From assembly GCA_016202645.1 (NCBI GenBank), contig JACQOF010000063.1, positions 1 through 28,472 on the forward strand: DNA of 28,472 nt, read 5' to 3'. A model generated the notes under the pieces. That model was given only the letters and a program-made list of their open reading frames with translations. It had not been told where the DNA came from and did not search any database. The stretch is from a bacterium (GTDB taxonomy: Bacteria; Lindowbacteria; 2-12-FULL-62-27). This document shows, one piece after another, positions 22,036-28,472 of this stretch. Within the stretch, counting starts at the first letter, position 1; every line of letters begins with the position of its first letter. The translations under genes and the position numbers were made by a program.

Positions 22036-22461
22036 GCCACAAAAGGCACAAAAGGCACAGAATGAATGAGGAAGATATATTGAAGTTATGCGACGTCGTG
22101 CGGCAGACAGCCTTTGAACTTCACACGTTCTTGCGGCATGGTCATTTGGAGAAGGTGTACGAGAACGGATTGGCCCGGCGGTTGCGGAAAAAGGGACTGA
22201 CGGTCCAGCAGCAGCGCCCTCTTAAGGTTCAGGATGAAGACGGCGAGATACTGGGCGACTACTTCGCTGACTTGTTCGTGGCAGATGCGCTAATCGTCGA
22301 ATTGAAAGCTTGCAAACCCCTGGCGGACAGCCTGCCGCACATTGCCCAAGCGCTCGGATATATACGCGCCTCCGGGCAGAGGCACGCCCTGCTGATCAAC
22401 TTCGGCGCCCCGAAAATCCAATTTAAGAAACTCATTTTGTGACTTTTGTGCCTTTTGTGGC
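22036..22461. mobile_element. Candidate mobile unit: GxxExxY gene bounded by 29-bp inverted repeats
   Basis: The left arm (22036-22064) is GCCACAAAAGGCACAAAAG followed by GCACAGAATG. The right arm (22433-22461) is its reverse complement with two mismatches in 29 positions. The start codon of the enclosed gene is the last three bases of the left arm, and its stop TGA lies inside the right arm, so the arms and the gene form one compact 426-bp unit. No clear target-site duplication is visible. The element lies between trpG and the remainder of the trp cluster. Mobility is inferred. Confidence 0.55.
22062..22442 (+). CDS. GxxExxY protein (PD-(D/E)XK nuclease-like)
   Basis: 126 residues. It contains the diagnostic G27-x-x-E30-x-x-Y33 motif (GHLEKVYENGL) followed by a PD-(D/E)XK-like core: D70 in GDYFADLFVADA, then E80-L-K82 in LIVELKA, and LINFGAPKIQF at the end. 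The family is related to the PDDEXK nuclease superfamily; its biological role is not established. Length is typical for the family. Both ends lie inside inverted repeat arms: the ATG ends the left arm, and the TGA overlaps the GTG of the next gene within the right arm. The unit appears inserted in the trp cluster. Cleavage or nicking of DNA to mobilise its own arms is a hypothesis. Confidence 0.9.
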   Translation: MNEEDILKLCDVVRQTAFELHTFLRHGHLEKVYENGLARRLRKKGLTVQQQRPLKVQDEDGEILGDYFADLFVADALIVELKACKPLADSLPHIAQALGYIRASGQRHALLINFGAPKIQFKKLIL

Positions 22462-24325
22462 TATCATTAGTGGATATTTTGATTTTTTCCACACGTTCCG
22501 GTGGGTTACTGTTCTGTTTCTCCTGCCATTTTTCACATCGGTTTCGGCCGCTTCAGAATTTCAGTTTTACGGCGACGTCTCCTTTACCCGGCCCGACGGC
22601 ATCCGGCGGTCCGCCGCGGTTGGACTGCCGGACGAATACTCGGCCGTCACGATCCGCGGCGTCGGCGCCGTTCACCTGCCGTTTTCCGGCGGGTGTTTCA
22701 CGCTGGAGTCTTTCGACCACCGCGGCGCGGAACTGCTCAGGTCGCCGGAAGACGTCTGGGATCTGAAGGAGGGCATGATCGAGGTGGAGGCGGATGACCG
22801 ACGGGATGGAGGGAATCCCGCGAAGCCCATGGATGGGCGGGAGCGGGAGGCCCTTTGCGGCGCCGGGATGGTGATTCGAATCGGCGCGCTCAAGGCCGCG
22901 CTGAGCGGGGAAGGGTTCGCGCGGGTTTCCGCGGAGGTCGAATCAGTCCTGGGTGTTTACTCAGGTTCCGTCATCGCCCGGGACGCCGCAAATTCCGGCG
23001 CCCGCCTGGAGATGGGCCCCCTTGACGTCTTGAGAATTCCCCACAGCCGGCCGCCGCGGCGCGAGAGGCTTCTTCCGCCGCCGCTGGTTTCTCCACTGAA
23101 CCGTTGGATGGCCATGCCCGCAACAATTCCCATTGAAATCTCCCGGGAACTGACGCTGGCCGGCGCCATTCTCGTGGAGTGCAGTCAAACCCGGAACTTC
23201 TGGAGTCAATCCGACCGGCATCTTTTTCAGCCCGGCGATCCCGTCGTATTGACGCGATCCTGCGCGGGGCCAACGGACACAGCGCCGGTCCATCTCAGAA
23301 TCCGGACCGTCAGCCGGTCCGGTCTGGCCGGGCCCGTGACGGGACCGTTTGCCGTGCGTCTTTTTTCCGAGGCGCCGGATTTTCTTTTTCCGCGGACCAC
23401 TCCCGGAGATTTTTTCCAATTGGACGCGATCCACGGGCAACTTGAAATTGCCGAGACCGGCATCCCCGTCCGTTGGGGCGGCGTGCGAGCCTACTCGGAC
23501 AGCGCAGGACGCTTCGAAATCCGGCCCGGCCTGCCGCTGGGCATCCGGGTCGATGATCTGCGCGTCGACGTCGCGGGATTTTCGAGATCTCAGCCCGCCG
23601 CCTGCGTCACCGATCCGGACCAAGTCAGCCGGTGGTCGGCGGCCGCGGCGGGCAGCCGTCCCGCACAGCCGCCCATCCTCTATGTCCGGACCCCATCGGT
23701 TTTCTTTTCGAACCGTTCCGGCGATGTTCGCCCGTGGCTGGACGGCAAGCCGCTCACGGAGTCGGAAACCGCGATCGACGTCTTCCCGACCAACCGCCGC
23801 CAACTGCGCCTGGTCATGGCAAGCGGACAGGGAAGTCCAGTCCCCAATGCTTCAGTCTCAGAAAATTCCAGGAGGGAATTTTCTCCATTGCGCATTGGGG
23901 GCAAGCCCGTCGGCGCGGACCATCCCGAGATCGGTATTCTCAAAGACACGGAAGGCCCCCGGATTCTCAATGTTTCCCTGGAAACCGCCGGCGAAGGCGC
24001 GCCGTTTTCCGTCGCCGCGGACGTCCTCGACCTCGGCGTCGGCCTCTCCCTGCCCGCTCGAGCGGTCTTCGAAAATGACGCGGGCGGGACGATGCGGGTC
24101 TTACTCGAACGGACATCGGAACTCCGCGTCGAAGGCCGCCCAAGCCCGGCGGACTGGGAAACTTTCGGCCGCGTCCGATCTCAGATCTGGTGGGTCCGGG
24201 TCGAGATTGAGGACCTTCTCGGAAACGTCTCGACCTTTGAACAGTCCGTCTTCCACAAACGCAACAAAAAATTCCTATCGGTGGGACTTAAAGATATTGT
24301 CCAAATATGGAAAAACAAACTCTGA
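22439..24325 (+). CDS. Exported protein of unknown function within the trp cluster
   Basis: 628 residues from a GTG that overlaps the GxxExxY stop (GTGA). The first ~8 residues (TFVPFVAI) are encoded by the right arm of that element. FHTFRWVTVLFLLPFFTSVSA follows as a plausible signal peptide, so the protein is probably periplasmic or secreted. Residues ~110-195 (GMIEVEADD..., MVIRIGALKAALSGEGFARV, VLGVYSGSVIARDA) resemble a FecR-like fold, tentatively. The middle holds Ig/FN3-like stretches and a VRAYSDSAGRFEIRPG segment like regulatory-like beta sandwiches. Residues ~462-489 (GQGSPVPNASVSENSRREFS) are encoded by nested-hairpin repeat copy C, an in-frame insertion. The stop overlaps the trpD ATG (TGATG). 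No link to tryptophan synthesis is visible. Confidence 0.82.
   Translation: MTFVPFVAIISGYFDFFHTFRWVTVLFLLPFFTSVSAASEFQFYGDVSFTRPDGIRRSAAVGLPDEYSAVTIRGVGAVHLPFSGGCFTLESFDHRGAELLRSPEDVWDLKEGMIEVEADDRRDGGNPAKPMDGREREALCGAGMVIRIGALKAALSGEGFARVSAEVESVLGVYSGSVIARDAANSGARLEMGPLDVLRIPHSRPPRRERLLPPPLVSPLNRWMAMPATIPIEISRELTLAGAILVECSQTRNFWSQSDRHLFQPGDPVVLTRSCAGPTDTAPVHLRIRTVSRSGLAGPVTGPFAVRLFSEAPDFLFPRTTPGDFFQLDAIHGQLEIAETGIPVRWGGVRAYSDSAGRFEIRPGLPLGIRVDDLRVDVAGFSRSQPAACVTDPDQVSRWSAAAAGSRPAQPPILYVRTPSVFFSNRSGDVRPWLDGKPLTESETAIDVFPTNRRQLRLVMASGQGSPVPNASVSENSRREFSPLRIGGKPVGADHPEIGILKDTEGPRILNVSLETAGEGAPFSVAADVLDLGVGLSLPARAVFENDAGGTMRVLLERTSELRVEGRPSPADWETFGRVRSQIWWVRVEIEDLLGNVSTFEQSVFHKRNKKFLSVGLKDIVQIWKNKL
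23824..23902. repeat. Nested-hairpin repeat, copy C, in frame inside a CDS
   Basis: A divergent copy of the elements at 3864-3947 and 4357-4440. The outer stem is CCCCAATGC (23842-23850) with GCATTGGGG (23892-23900). The inner stem is GAAAATTCC (23861-23869) with GGAATTTTC (23875-23883). Relative to copy A, three base pairs changed on both sides, so pairing is kept. It is read through in the 22439-24325 frame without a stop. Confidence 0.85.
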
Positions 24326-25365
24326 TGGAACCTAAAAACATTCTAGAAAAACTCCTCCGCCGCGAAAACCTCGACGCCGCGGAAACCGCACGGCTTTTTG
24401 AGTGCCTGACGTCGGACGCGCCGGGGGAAATCAAGGCGGCCCTGCTTGTGGCGCTTCGGGCCAAAGGCGAGACTGTGACCGAGATCGCGGAAATGGCGCG
24501 GTGCATGCGCGAAAGGGCTGTGCGACTGCCGGACAGCATGTGCCGCGCCATCGACACTTGCGGCACGGGCGGCGACGGGTCCCGCACGCTGAACCTCAGC
24601 ACGCTTTCGGCCATCACGATTTCCTCGATGGGTCTGCCGGTCGTGAAACACGGCAACCGGTCTGTCTCATCCTCCTGCGGCAGCGCCGACGTGCTGGAGG
24701 GATTGGGTCTGCCCCTCAACCTGACCCCGGATCAGTCGAGAGCGCTCTTCGAAGAAACCCGATTCGCATTTCTTTTCGCGCCCCACTACCATCCCGCCAT
24801 GAAAACAATTGTCCCGGTCCGCAAGGCCCTCCAGATCCGGACCATCTTCAATTTCCTCGGGCCGCTCTCCAACCCGGCTCGCGTTGATACCCAAGTCTTG
24901 GGCGTTCCGGAAGTCCAGCGGGTGAAGCCTTATGCGGAAGTCTTAAAGGAATTGGGCCTGAAAGCCGCCGCAGTCGTTCATGGTCAGCCCTGCATGGATG
25001 AAGTAAGTCCCTGTGGCCCAACGCGTGTTGCCTATTTCCGGGATGGCGGGTCCATCCGGGAGGATGAATGGACCTTGGACAGCTTGGGGATTAAGCCTCT
25101 GAAGCCACAAGAGTTGCAGGTATCCGGCGCGGAGGAAGCCGTCAGCAGGGCTAGGGCGGCCTTGTCCGGCAAGGGTCCAGAGTCAGACCGAACCGCCATA
25201 GCCGTCAATGCCGCCGCCGCCCTATATATATATGGAGAGGCGCAGAGCTTGAAAGAGGGGGTTCGTAAGGCCGCGGATCATCTGGCGGGTGGTGAAGCGG
25301 CGCGGCACTGGGAGAAGGTCGTTTCGGCGGCGGGCCGCTTACTTAGGGGGACGGAAAATGTGTGA
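24325..25365 (+). CDS. trpD: Anthranilate phosphoribosyltransferase
   Basis: 346 residues. Transfers phosphoribose from PRPP to anthranilate. Motifs are the PRPP-binding DTCGTGGDGSRTLNLST (GTGGD at residues 80-84), VVKHGNRSVSSSCGSADVLE and FLFAPHYHPAMK, then RKALQIRTIFNFLGPLSNPA. Start choice: the ATG at 24325 overlaps the previous stop as TGATG and gives the usual family opening (ILEKLLRRENLDAAE). An ATG six codons earlier (24307) is also in frame. No strong Shine-Dalgarno is visible, consistent with translational coupling. A ~150-bp gap with repeats separates it from trpC. Confidence 0.96.
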   Translation: MEPKNILEKLLRRENLDAAETARLFECLTSDAPGEIKAALLVALRAKGETVTEIAEMARCMRERAVRLPDSMCRAIDTCGTGGDGSRTLNLSTLSAITISSMGLPVVKHGNRSVSSSCGSADVLEGLGLPLNLTPDQSRALFEETRFAFLFAPHYHPAMKTIVPVRKALQIRTIFNFLGPLSNPARVDTQVLGVPEVQRVKPYAEVLKELGLKAAAVVHGQPCMDEVSPCGPTRVAYFRDGGSIREDEWTLDSLGIKPLKPQELQVSGAEEAVSRARAALSGKGPESDRTAIAVNAAAALYIYGEAQSLKEGVRKAADHLAGGEAARHWEKVVSAAGRLLRGTENV

Positions 25366-25377
25366 CAGGCCTCGCCC

Positions 25378-25507
25378 GTCATTCCCGCCCCGGATATGTC
25401 ATTCCCGCGAAAGCGGGAATCCAGTCCGGGGCAGGCTCCAGCGGGAATCCAGAGGCTCTCCCGTTCTTGGATACGGCGACTGGACCCCCGCTTTCGCGGG
25501 GGTGACG
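25378..25507. repeat. Cluster of CCCGCGAAAGCGGG palindromic repeats
   Basis: A half unit (25378-25392), a full unit (25398-25425), a partial unit (25436-25452) and an inverted full unit (25479-25507) fill the trpD-trpC gap. The last has the stem CCCCCGC/GCGGGGG in place of TTCCCGC/GCGGGAA, another compensatory change. Confidence 0.85.
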
Positions 25508-25517
25508 AGATTTGCCA

Positions 25518-26417
25518 ATGCCCAACATTCTTAACCGTATCCTCCGGGACGTGCGGCGGCGCTTGGCCCTCCGCAAGGCCGCGTGTCCATTGGCGGTGAT
25601 GAAGCGTCTTGCGAAAACGCCCCTGACGCGCGCGCCGGATTTTGTCCGGGCCATCCGCGGGAAGCGGACGCTCTCCGTCATCGCCGAAGTCAAGCGTGCA
25701 TCGCCCAGTTCTCCCCGGCTGGCGCCCGGGCTTGATCCGATCAACATGGCCGGGACATATCAGAAATCCGGCGCGGCGGCGCTGTCGGTGTTGACGGAGG
25801 AGGACCACTTTTCAGGGCATCTGTCGGACCTCTGGACGGTCGCTGCGGCCGTGCCTTTGCCGGTGCTCCGGAAGGATTTCACGATCGACGAATACCAAGT
25901 TTACGAATCGAAACTTTGCGGCGCCGCGGCGGTTCTCCTGATCGTCCGCGCGCTTCCCCGACCGCATCTGGCCCGCCTTCACCGGCTCGCCCTGCGGCTC
26001 GGTCTGGCGGCGCTGGTTGAGGTGCATGACGAGCGCGAGCTGGAGACCGCGCTGGCCATCGGCGCGCGAGTGATCGGCGTCAACAACCGCAACCTCTCGA
26101 CCCTGAAAACGGATTTGGCCGTGGCGCGAAGAATTCTCCCGCTGATCCCCCGGGATCGAGTGTCTGTCGCGGAAAGCGGCTATTCGCGGGCGAAGGAATT
26201 GTCCGAACTGGAAGGCCATGCCGACGCGGTTCTCATCGGGAGCGCGTTTCTGCGCAATCCCGGACTGGTTCAGGATTTGGTAGGGAGAAAGGGAGATAGG
26301 GAGATAGGCGGGTGTAGAACAGGTCAACCGCGTCATTCCCGCGAAAGCGGGAATCCAGTCCGCCCTGCGATAATCTGGATTCCCGCTTTCGCGGGAATGA
26401 CGGAGAGGGCTGAATAG
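25518..26417 (+). CDS. trpC: Indole-3-glycerol-phosphate synthase with repeat-encoded tail
   Basis: 299 residues from ATG 25518 (TTG at 25512 possible). Closes the indole ring from CdRP in tryptophan synthesis. Family motifs in the TIM barrel are VIAEVKRASPS (catalytic Lys near 59), PVLRKDFTIDEYQ (Lys near 118), ALVEVHDE (Glu near 167), IGVNNRNLSTLKTDL (Asn near 188), SVAESGYS (Ser near 217) and AVLIGSAFLRNP. The natural end of the enzyme is near residue 253. The last ~45 residues (GRKGDREIGG..., RHSRESGNP..., WIPAFAGMTERAE) are translated from the octamer array and an inverted pair of CCCGCGAAAGCGGG repeats, so the original stop has been replaced. It faces yidC tail to tail, 23 bp apart. Confidence 0.95.
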   Translation: MPNILNRILRDVRRRLALRKAACPLAVMKRLAKTPLTRAPDFVRAIRGKRTLSVIAEVKRASPSSPRLAPGLDPINMAGTYQKSGAAALSVLTEEDHFSGHLSDLWTVAAAVPLPVLRKDFTIDEYQVYESKLCGAAAVLLIVRALPRPHLARLHRLALRLGLAALVEVHDERELETALAIGARVIGVNNRNLSTLKTDLAVARRILPLIPRDRVSVAESGYSRAKELSELEGHADAVLIGSAFLRNPGLVQDLVGRKGDREIGGCRTGQPRHSRESGNPVRPAIIWIPAFAGMTERAE

Positions 26418-26459
26418 TGACCCAGATCTTTACTTTCTCCCTATCTCCCTTTCTCCCTT
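26283..26459. repeat. Nested inverted repeat between trpC and yidC
   Basis: The outer arms are GGGAGAAAGGGAGATAG (26283-26307) and CTATCTCCCTTTCTCCC (26432-26459), near-perfect reverse complements. Inside is a pair of CCCGCGAAAGCGGG units facing each other (26332-26358 and 26374-26402). The outer arms encode the tails of both convergent genes. The inner palindromes could act as a bidirectional transcription terminator, though no T-run follows. Confidence 0.8.
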
Positions 26460-28093
26460 TCCCCCTCCCCCTTCAACTTCTTCTCGATCACCTTCTGCTG
26501 CCAGATCCCGAGGACGTTCGACACCAGCCAGTAGAGGACCAACCCGCTCGGAAACATTAGAAACAGGAACGTGAACACCACGGTCATGATCATGCCGATT
26601 TTGGCCTGGTTCGGATCCGGGGTCGGAGTCAGTTTCTGCTGGATCAACATCGAAATTCCCATCAGCACCGGGAGGACATAGTAGGGATCCTTCTCGGAAA
26701 GATCGATGATCCAGAGGCAGAACGGCGCGCCGCGAAGTTCAATCGCGTACTGGAGGGTGTGATAAAACGCGATGAAGACAGGGATCTGCAGGAGGATCGG
26801 CAGGCACCCGCCCGCGGGGTTGACCTTGTGGTCCTTGTACATCCGCATCATTTCCTTGTTCAGCTTCTCGCGGTTGTCCGCGTACTTCTCCTGGATCGCC
26901 TTCATCTTCGGCGCCAGTTCCTTCAGCTTCGCCATCGACACGTAGGATTTGTAGGTCAGCGGGTAGAGCACAATCCGGATGATGATGGTCAGCAGGATGA
27001 TCGCGACGCCGTAGTTGGGGATGAATCGGTAAAAGAGATTCATGAGCTTGAGCATCCAGAACCCCAGCCAGCCGAACCAGCCGAAGTTCATGATTTCGAG
27101 AAGGTCATTCCCGTAGCCCCTGAGGCGCTCCGGATCTTTCGGGCCGGCGTAAAGGATCTCTTCGTACCGGGCCGATGATCCCGGGGTGAGTTCGAAGGAA
27201 CCGTAAGCGCCCAATCCGCTGAAGGCGGGTCCGGTCATGACCAGGCTTGCCTCCTCAACAACTTCGGCGGGGATCCAGGTTGTTGTGAAGTACCGGTCGC
27301 CGAGCGAAATCCATCGGATCTGGCCGGTAAATGATTCCGCCCGGCTGCCCCCCGCTGTCTTGCGGCCGAAGAAATTCGAGAAAAACCCGGGCGACTCCTC
27401 CTGCACGTGCTCGATGTCGTCCCCGAGTTTGATATATGCCGCATGAACGTCGAGGTCCGACCCCTTGCCGGACTTGGGCGGAAGACCGGCAAGTTCGACG
27501 CCGAGGCCGGACTTGAGGCCGTACTGCAGAGTTTTTCCGGAAACATTCCGGATCGTCGTCGTCAGCCGGGACTCGTAGGGATGCTCCGTCACCTCGATGA
27601 CGCGTTCCACCCTCAGAAGTTCATTCTCAAACAGGTAAACAACGGAACGGGACGCCGACCGGATTTTCCGGAAGGCTTGCGGGGCGGCATGGCCCGGAAG
27701 ACGGACCGCCGCGAGCGGCGACGGCCGGGATTCATCCACCAGCGTCACGTCTCGCTCGTCCATGTGCGGCCGCACCGGCACGCCAGGCAGACGGATTTGC
27801 CGAACGCCCGCGCCCCAAGTCGTGGCAGTCAGTTCAAATCCGTTGCCCGAAAGCAGTGTCAATTCCTCCGAGTCCGGCGGAACCGCTGCCGTCTCAGTCG
27901 GGACACGCGGCCGGGCGATTTCCGCATCACCGGCCGCGCCTCTTGGAGCGCCGGCGGAGGAAGTATCGATATCCTGCGAAACCGGCACGGGCGGCAGCGG
28001 CGGATAGGCCTTGACCATGTAGAACTGGTAGGCGAGAAACACGAGCAGGGACAGGACAAACGCGAGGAGCAGACGCCGGTCGTCGGTGTTCAT
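26441..28093 (-). CDS. yidC: Membrane protein insertase YidC
   Basis: 550 residues. Inserts and folds proteins in the inner membrane. The N-terminal membrane anchor (DDRRLLLAFVLSLLVFLAYQ) is followed by a large periplasmic beta domain (~residues 55-330), the hallmark of Gram-negative YidC. The conserved five-helix core follows: GVAIILLTIIIRIVLYPLTY with the functional Arg, MAKLKELAPKMKAIQEKY, KVNPAGGCLPILLQIPVFIA, VLPVLMGISMLIQQKLTP and GLVLYWLVSNVLGIWQQ. The ATG at 28093 was chosen because it overlaps the yidD stop (ATGA) and gives the normal N-terminus; the frame is open further upstream. The last residues (LKGEGEREKGR) are encoded by the octamer array shared with trpC's tail. Confidence 0.97.
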   Translation of the reverse strand: MNTDDRRLLLAFVLSLLVFLAYQFYMVKAYPPLPPVPVSQDIDTSSAGAPRGAAGDAEIARPRVPTETAAVPPDSEELTLLSGNGFELTATTWGAGVRQIRLPGVPVRPHMDERDVTLVDESRPSPLAAVRLPGHAAPQAFRKIRSASRSVVYLFENELLRVERVIEVTEHPYESRLTTTIRNVSGKTLQYGLKSGLGVELAGLPPKSGKGSDLDVHAAYIKLGDDIEHVQEESPGFFSNFFGRKTAGGSRAESFTGQIRWISLGDRYFTTTWIPAEVVEEASLVMTGPAFSGLGAYGSFELTPGSSARYEEILYAGPKDPERLRGYGNDLLEIMNFGWFGWLGFWMLKLMNLFYRFIPNYGVAIILLTIIIRIVLYPLTYKSYVSMAKLKELAPKMKAIQEKYADNREKLNKEMMRMYKDHKVNPAGGCLPILLQIPVFIAFYHTLQYAIELRGAPFCLWIIDLSEKDPYYVLPVLMGISMLIQQKLTPTPDPNQAKIGMIMTVVFTFLFLMFPSGLVLYWLVSNVLGIWQQKVIEKKLKGEGEREKGR

Positions 28094-28332
28094 GGCAAAT
28101 CCAGCCCGCCGGCGGAAAACGGGTGGCACCGGCAGACCCGGCGCGCCGCCAGCGCCACGCCGGCCAGCACGCCGTTCTTCCGAATGGCCTCGGCGGCATA
28201 TTCGGAGCACGACGGCACAAACCGGCAGGCCCCGGCCGACCCGAGGAGTATCCGGCAGGCCCAGGAGAGCAGGCGGATCAGGAGAATAAAAGATTCACCA
28301 CAGAGGTCACAGAGTTTGGCCACAGAGGACAC
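28090..28332 (-). CDS. yidD: Membrane protein insertion efficiency factor YidD
   Basis: 80 residues. A small membrane-associated protein that assists YidC. Family motifs are ILLIRLLSWACRILLGSAGA, CRFVPSCSEYAAEAI, GVLAGVALAARRV and CRCHPF. It lies directly before yidC with an ATGA overlap, as in most bacteria. The usual rpmH-rnpA neighbours are not seen upstream in the window. The first ~14 residues (MSSVAKLCDLCGES) are encoded by the CACAGAG iterated repeat at 28294-28335; the family normally starts near the ILLIRLLSW segment, so the original start was probably lost to repeat insertion. Confidence 0.93.
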   Translation of the reverse strand: MSSVAKLCDLCGESFILLIRLLSWACRILLGSAGACRFVPSCSEYAAEAIRKNGVLAGVALAARRVCRCHPFSAGGLDLP

Positions 28333-28335
28333 AGA
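28294..28335. repeat. Single CACAGAG iterated arm at yidD start
   Basis: TTCACCACAGAGGTCACAGA and further CACAGAG iterations. It provides the ATG and the first codons of yidD on the minus strand. The same family occurs at 6399-6515 and 21964-22005. Confidence 0.85.
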
Positions 28336-28395
28336 GATTTTTGGGGATTTGCAGGAGGTCGGCGGAGTCGGCAGGGTCGGCGGCGGCGGCGTCGG

Positions 28396-28464
28396 GGGGG
28401 TCAGACCTACTTTTATAGTTTTATTTTATCCTAAAAAAAACTTAAAAACGTTGGTCTGACCCCC
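28396..28464. repeat. Inverted GGGGGTCAGACC pair with AT-rich loop
   Basis: GGGGGTCAGACC (28396-28407) and GGTCTGACCCCC (28453-28464) form a perfect 12-bp inverted repeat around a 45-nt AT-rich loop rich in T and A runs. The core is the same as in the tandem repeats at 15007-15084. It lies upstream of yidD; the bases from 28336 to 28395 hold only a GTCGGCGG-type low-complexity stretch. Confidence 0.8.
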
Positions 28465-28472
28465 GCTACCCC

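Noticed and set aside
22020-22480. Target-site duplication around the GxxExxY unit
   Set aside because: Flanks outside the arms (TTATTT on the left, TATCAT on the right) do not give a convincing direct repeat.
25366-25517. Tryptophan attenuator or riboswitch between trpD and trpC
   Set aside because: The hairpins are units of the dispersed palindromic repeat; no leader peptide with tandem Trp codons was seen here or upstream of trpE.
27407-28459. Plus-strand open frame of 350 codons over yidC/yidD
   Set aside because: It is antisense to yidC and yidD, which have unmistakable family motifs.

Overview
The window looks like a chromosomal segment of a GC-rich, Gram-negative-type (diderm) bacterium from a poorly cultivated lineage. 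The evidence is a YidC with a large periplasmic domain, big secreted multi-domain surface proteins (FN3-like, lamin-tail, DUF11-like), and an extraordinary load of short palindromic and iterated repeats of the kind seen in metagenome-assembled candidate-phylum genomes. The sequence does not fix the phylum. No tRNA, rRNA or CRISPR array was found.

Layout. (1) 1-15205, minus strand: secreted or surface proteins. In transcription order these are a ~1900-residue lamin-tail/DUF11 protein, a four-helix-bundle (S23/IVP) protein, an FN3 + discoidin-like protein, and two related DUF11-like proteins. A huge FN3-type repeat protein then runs off the left edge. Stop/start overlaps (ATGA, TGATG) couple the middle genes. 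(2) 15089-18231, minus strand: a toxin-antitoxin-like island with two nucleotidyltransferase (NT) genes, each overlapped by 4 bp by a small upstream ORF, plus a decayed third NT fragment and an ORF6N-domain protein. A composite repeat sits after each NT stop codon. (3) 18289-19239: a divergent regulatory region and a vapBC module on the plus strand. (4) 19284-26417, plus strand: an acyltransferase, then trpE-trpG-[GxxExxY element]-[unknown exported protein]-trpD-trpC. (5) 26441-28332, minus strand: yidD-yidC, convergent with trpC.

The main theme is that repeats define gene ends. A GGGAGAAA octamer array encodes the signal-peptide core of two exported proteins and contributes the C-terminal tails of TrpC and YidC. 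A CCCCCTC/GGGGGAG palindrome supplies the Shine-Dalgarno of trpE and the tail of the gene before it. A CACAGAG repeat encodes the first residues of YidD. A nested-hairpin repeat with compensatory base changes lies in frame inside an exported protein. A 54-codon composite repeat restarts translation by an ATGA overlap after each NT gene and stays open into the next coding sequence.

The strongest candidate for a new mobile unit is the GxxExxY (PD-(D/E)XK-like) gene at 22036-22461. Its start and stop codons lie inside a 29-bp inverted repeat, and it sits between trpG and the rest of the trp cluster. Several other iterated-motif inverted pairs in the window have the same arm design but only a 23-30 nt loop, so they could be empty counterparts.
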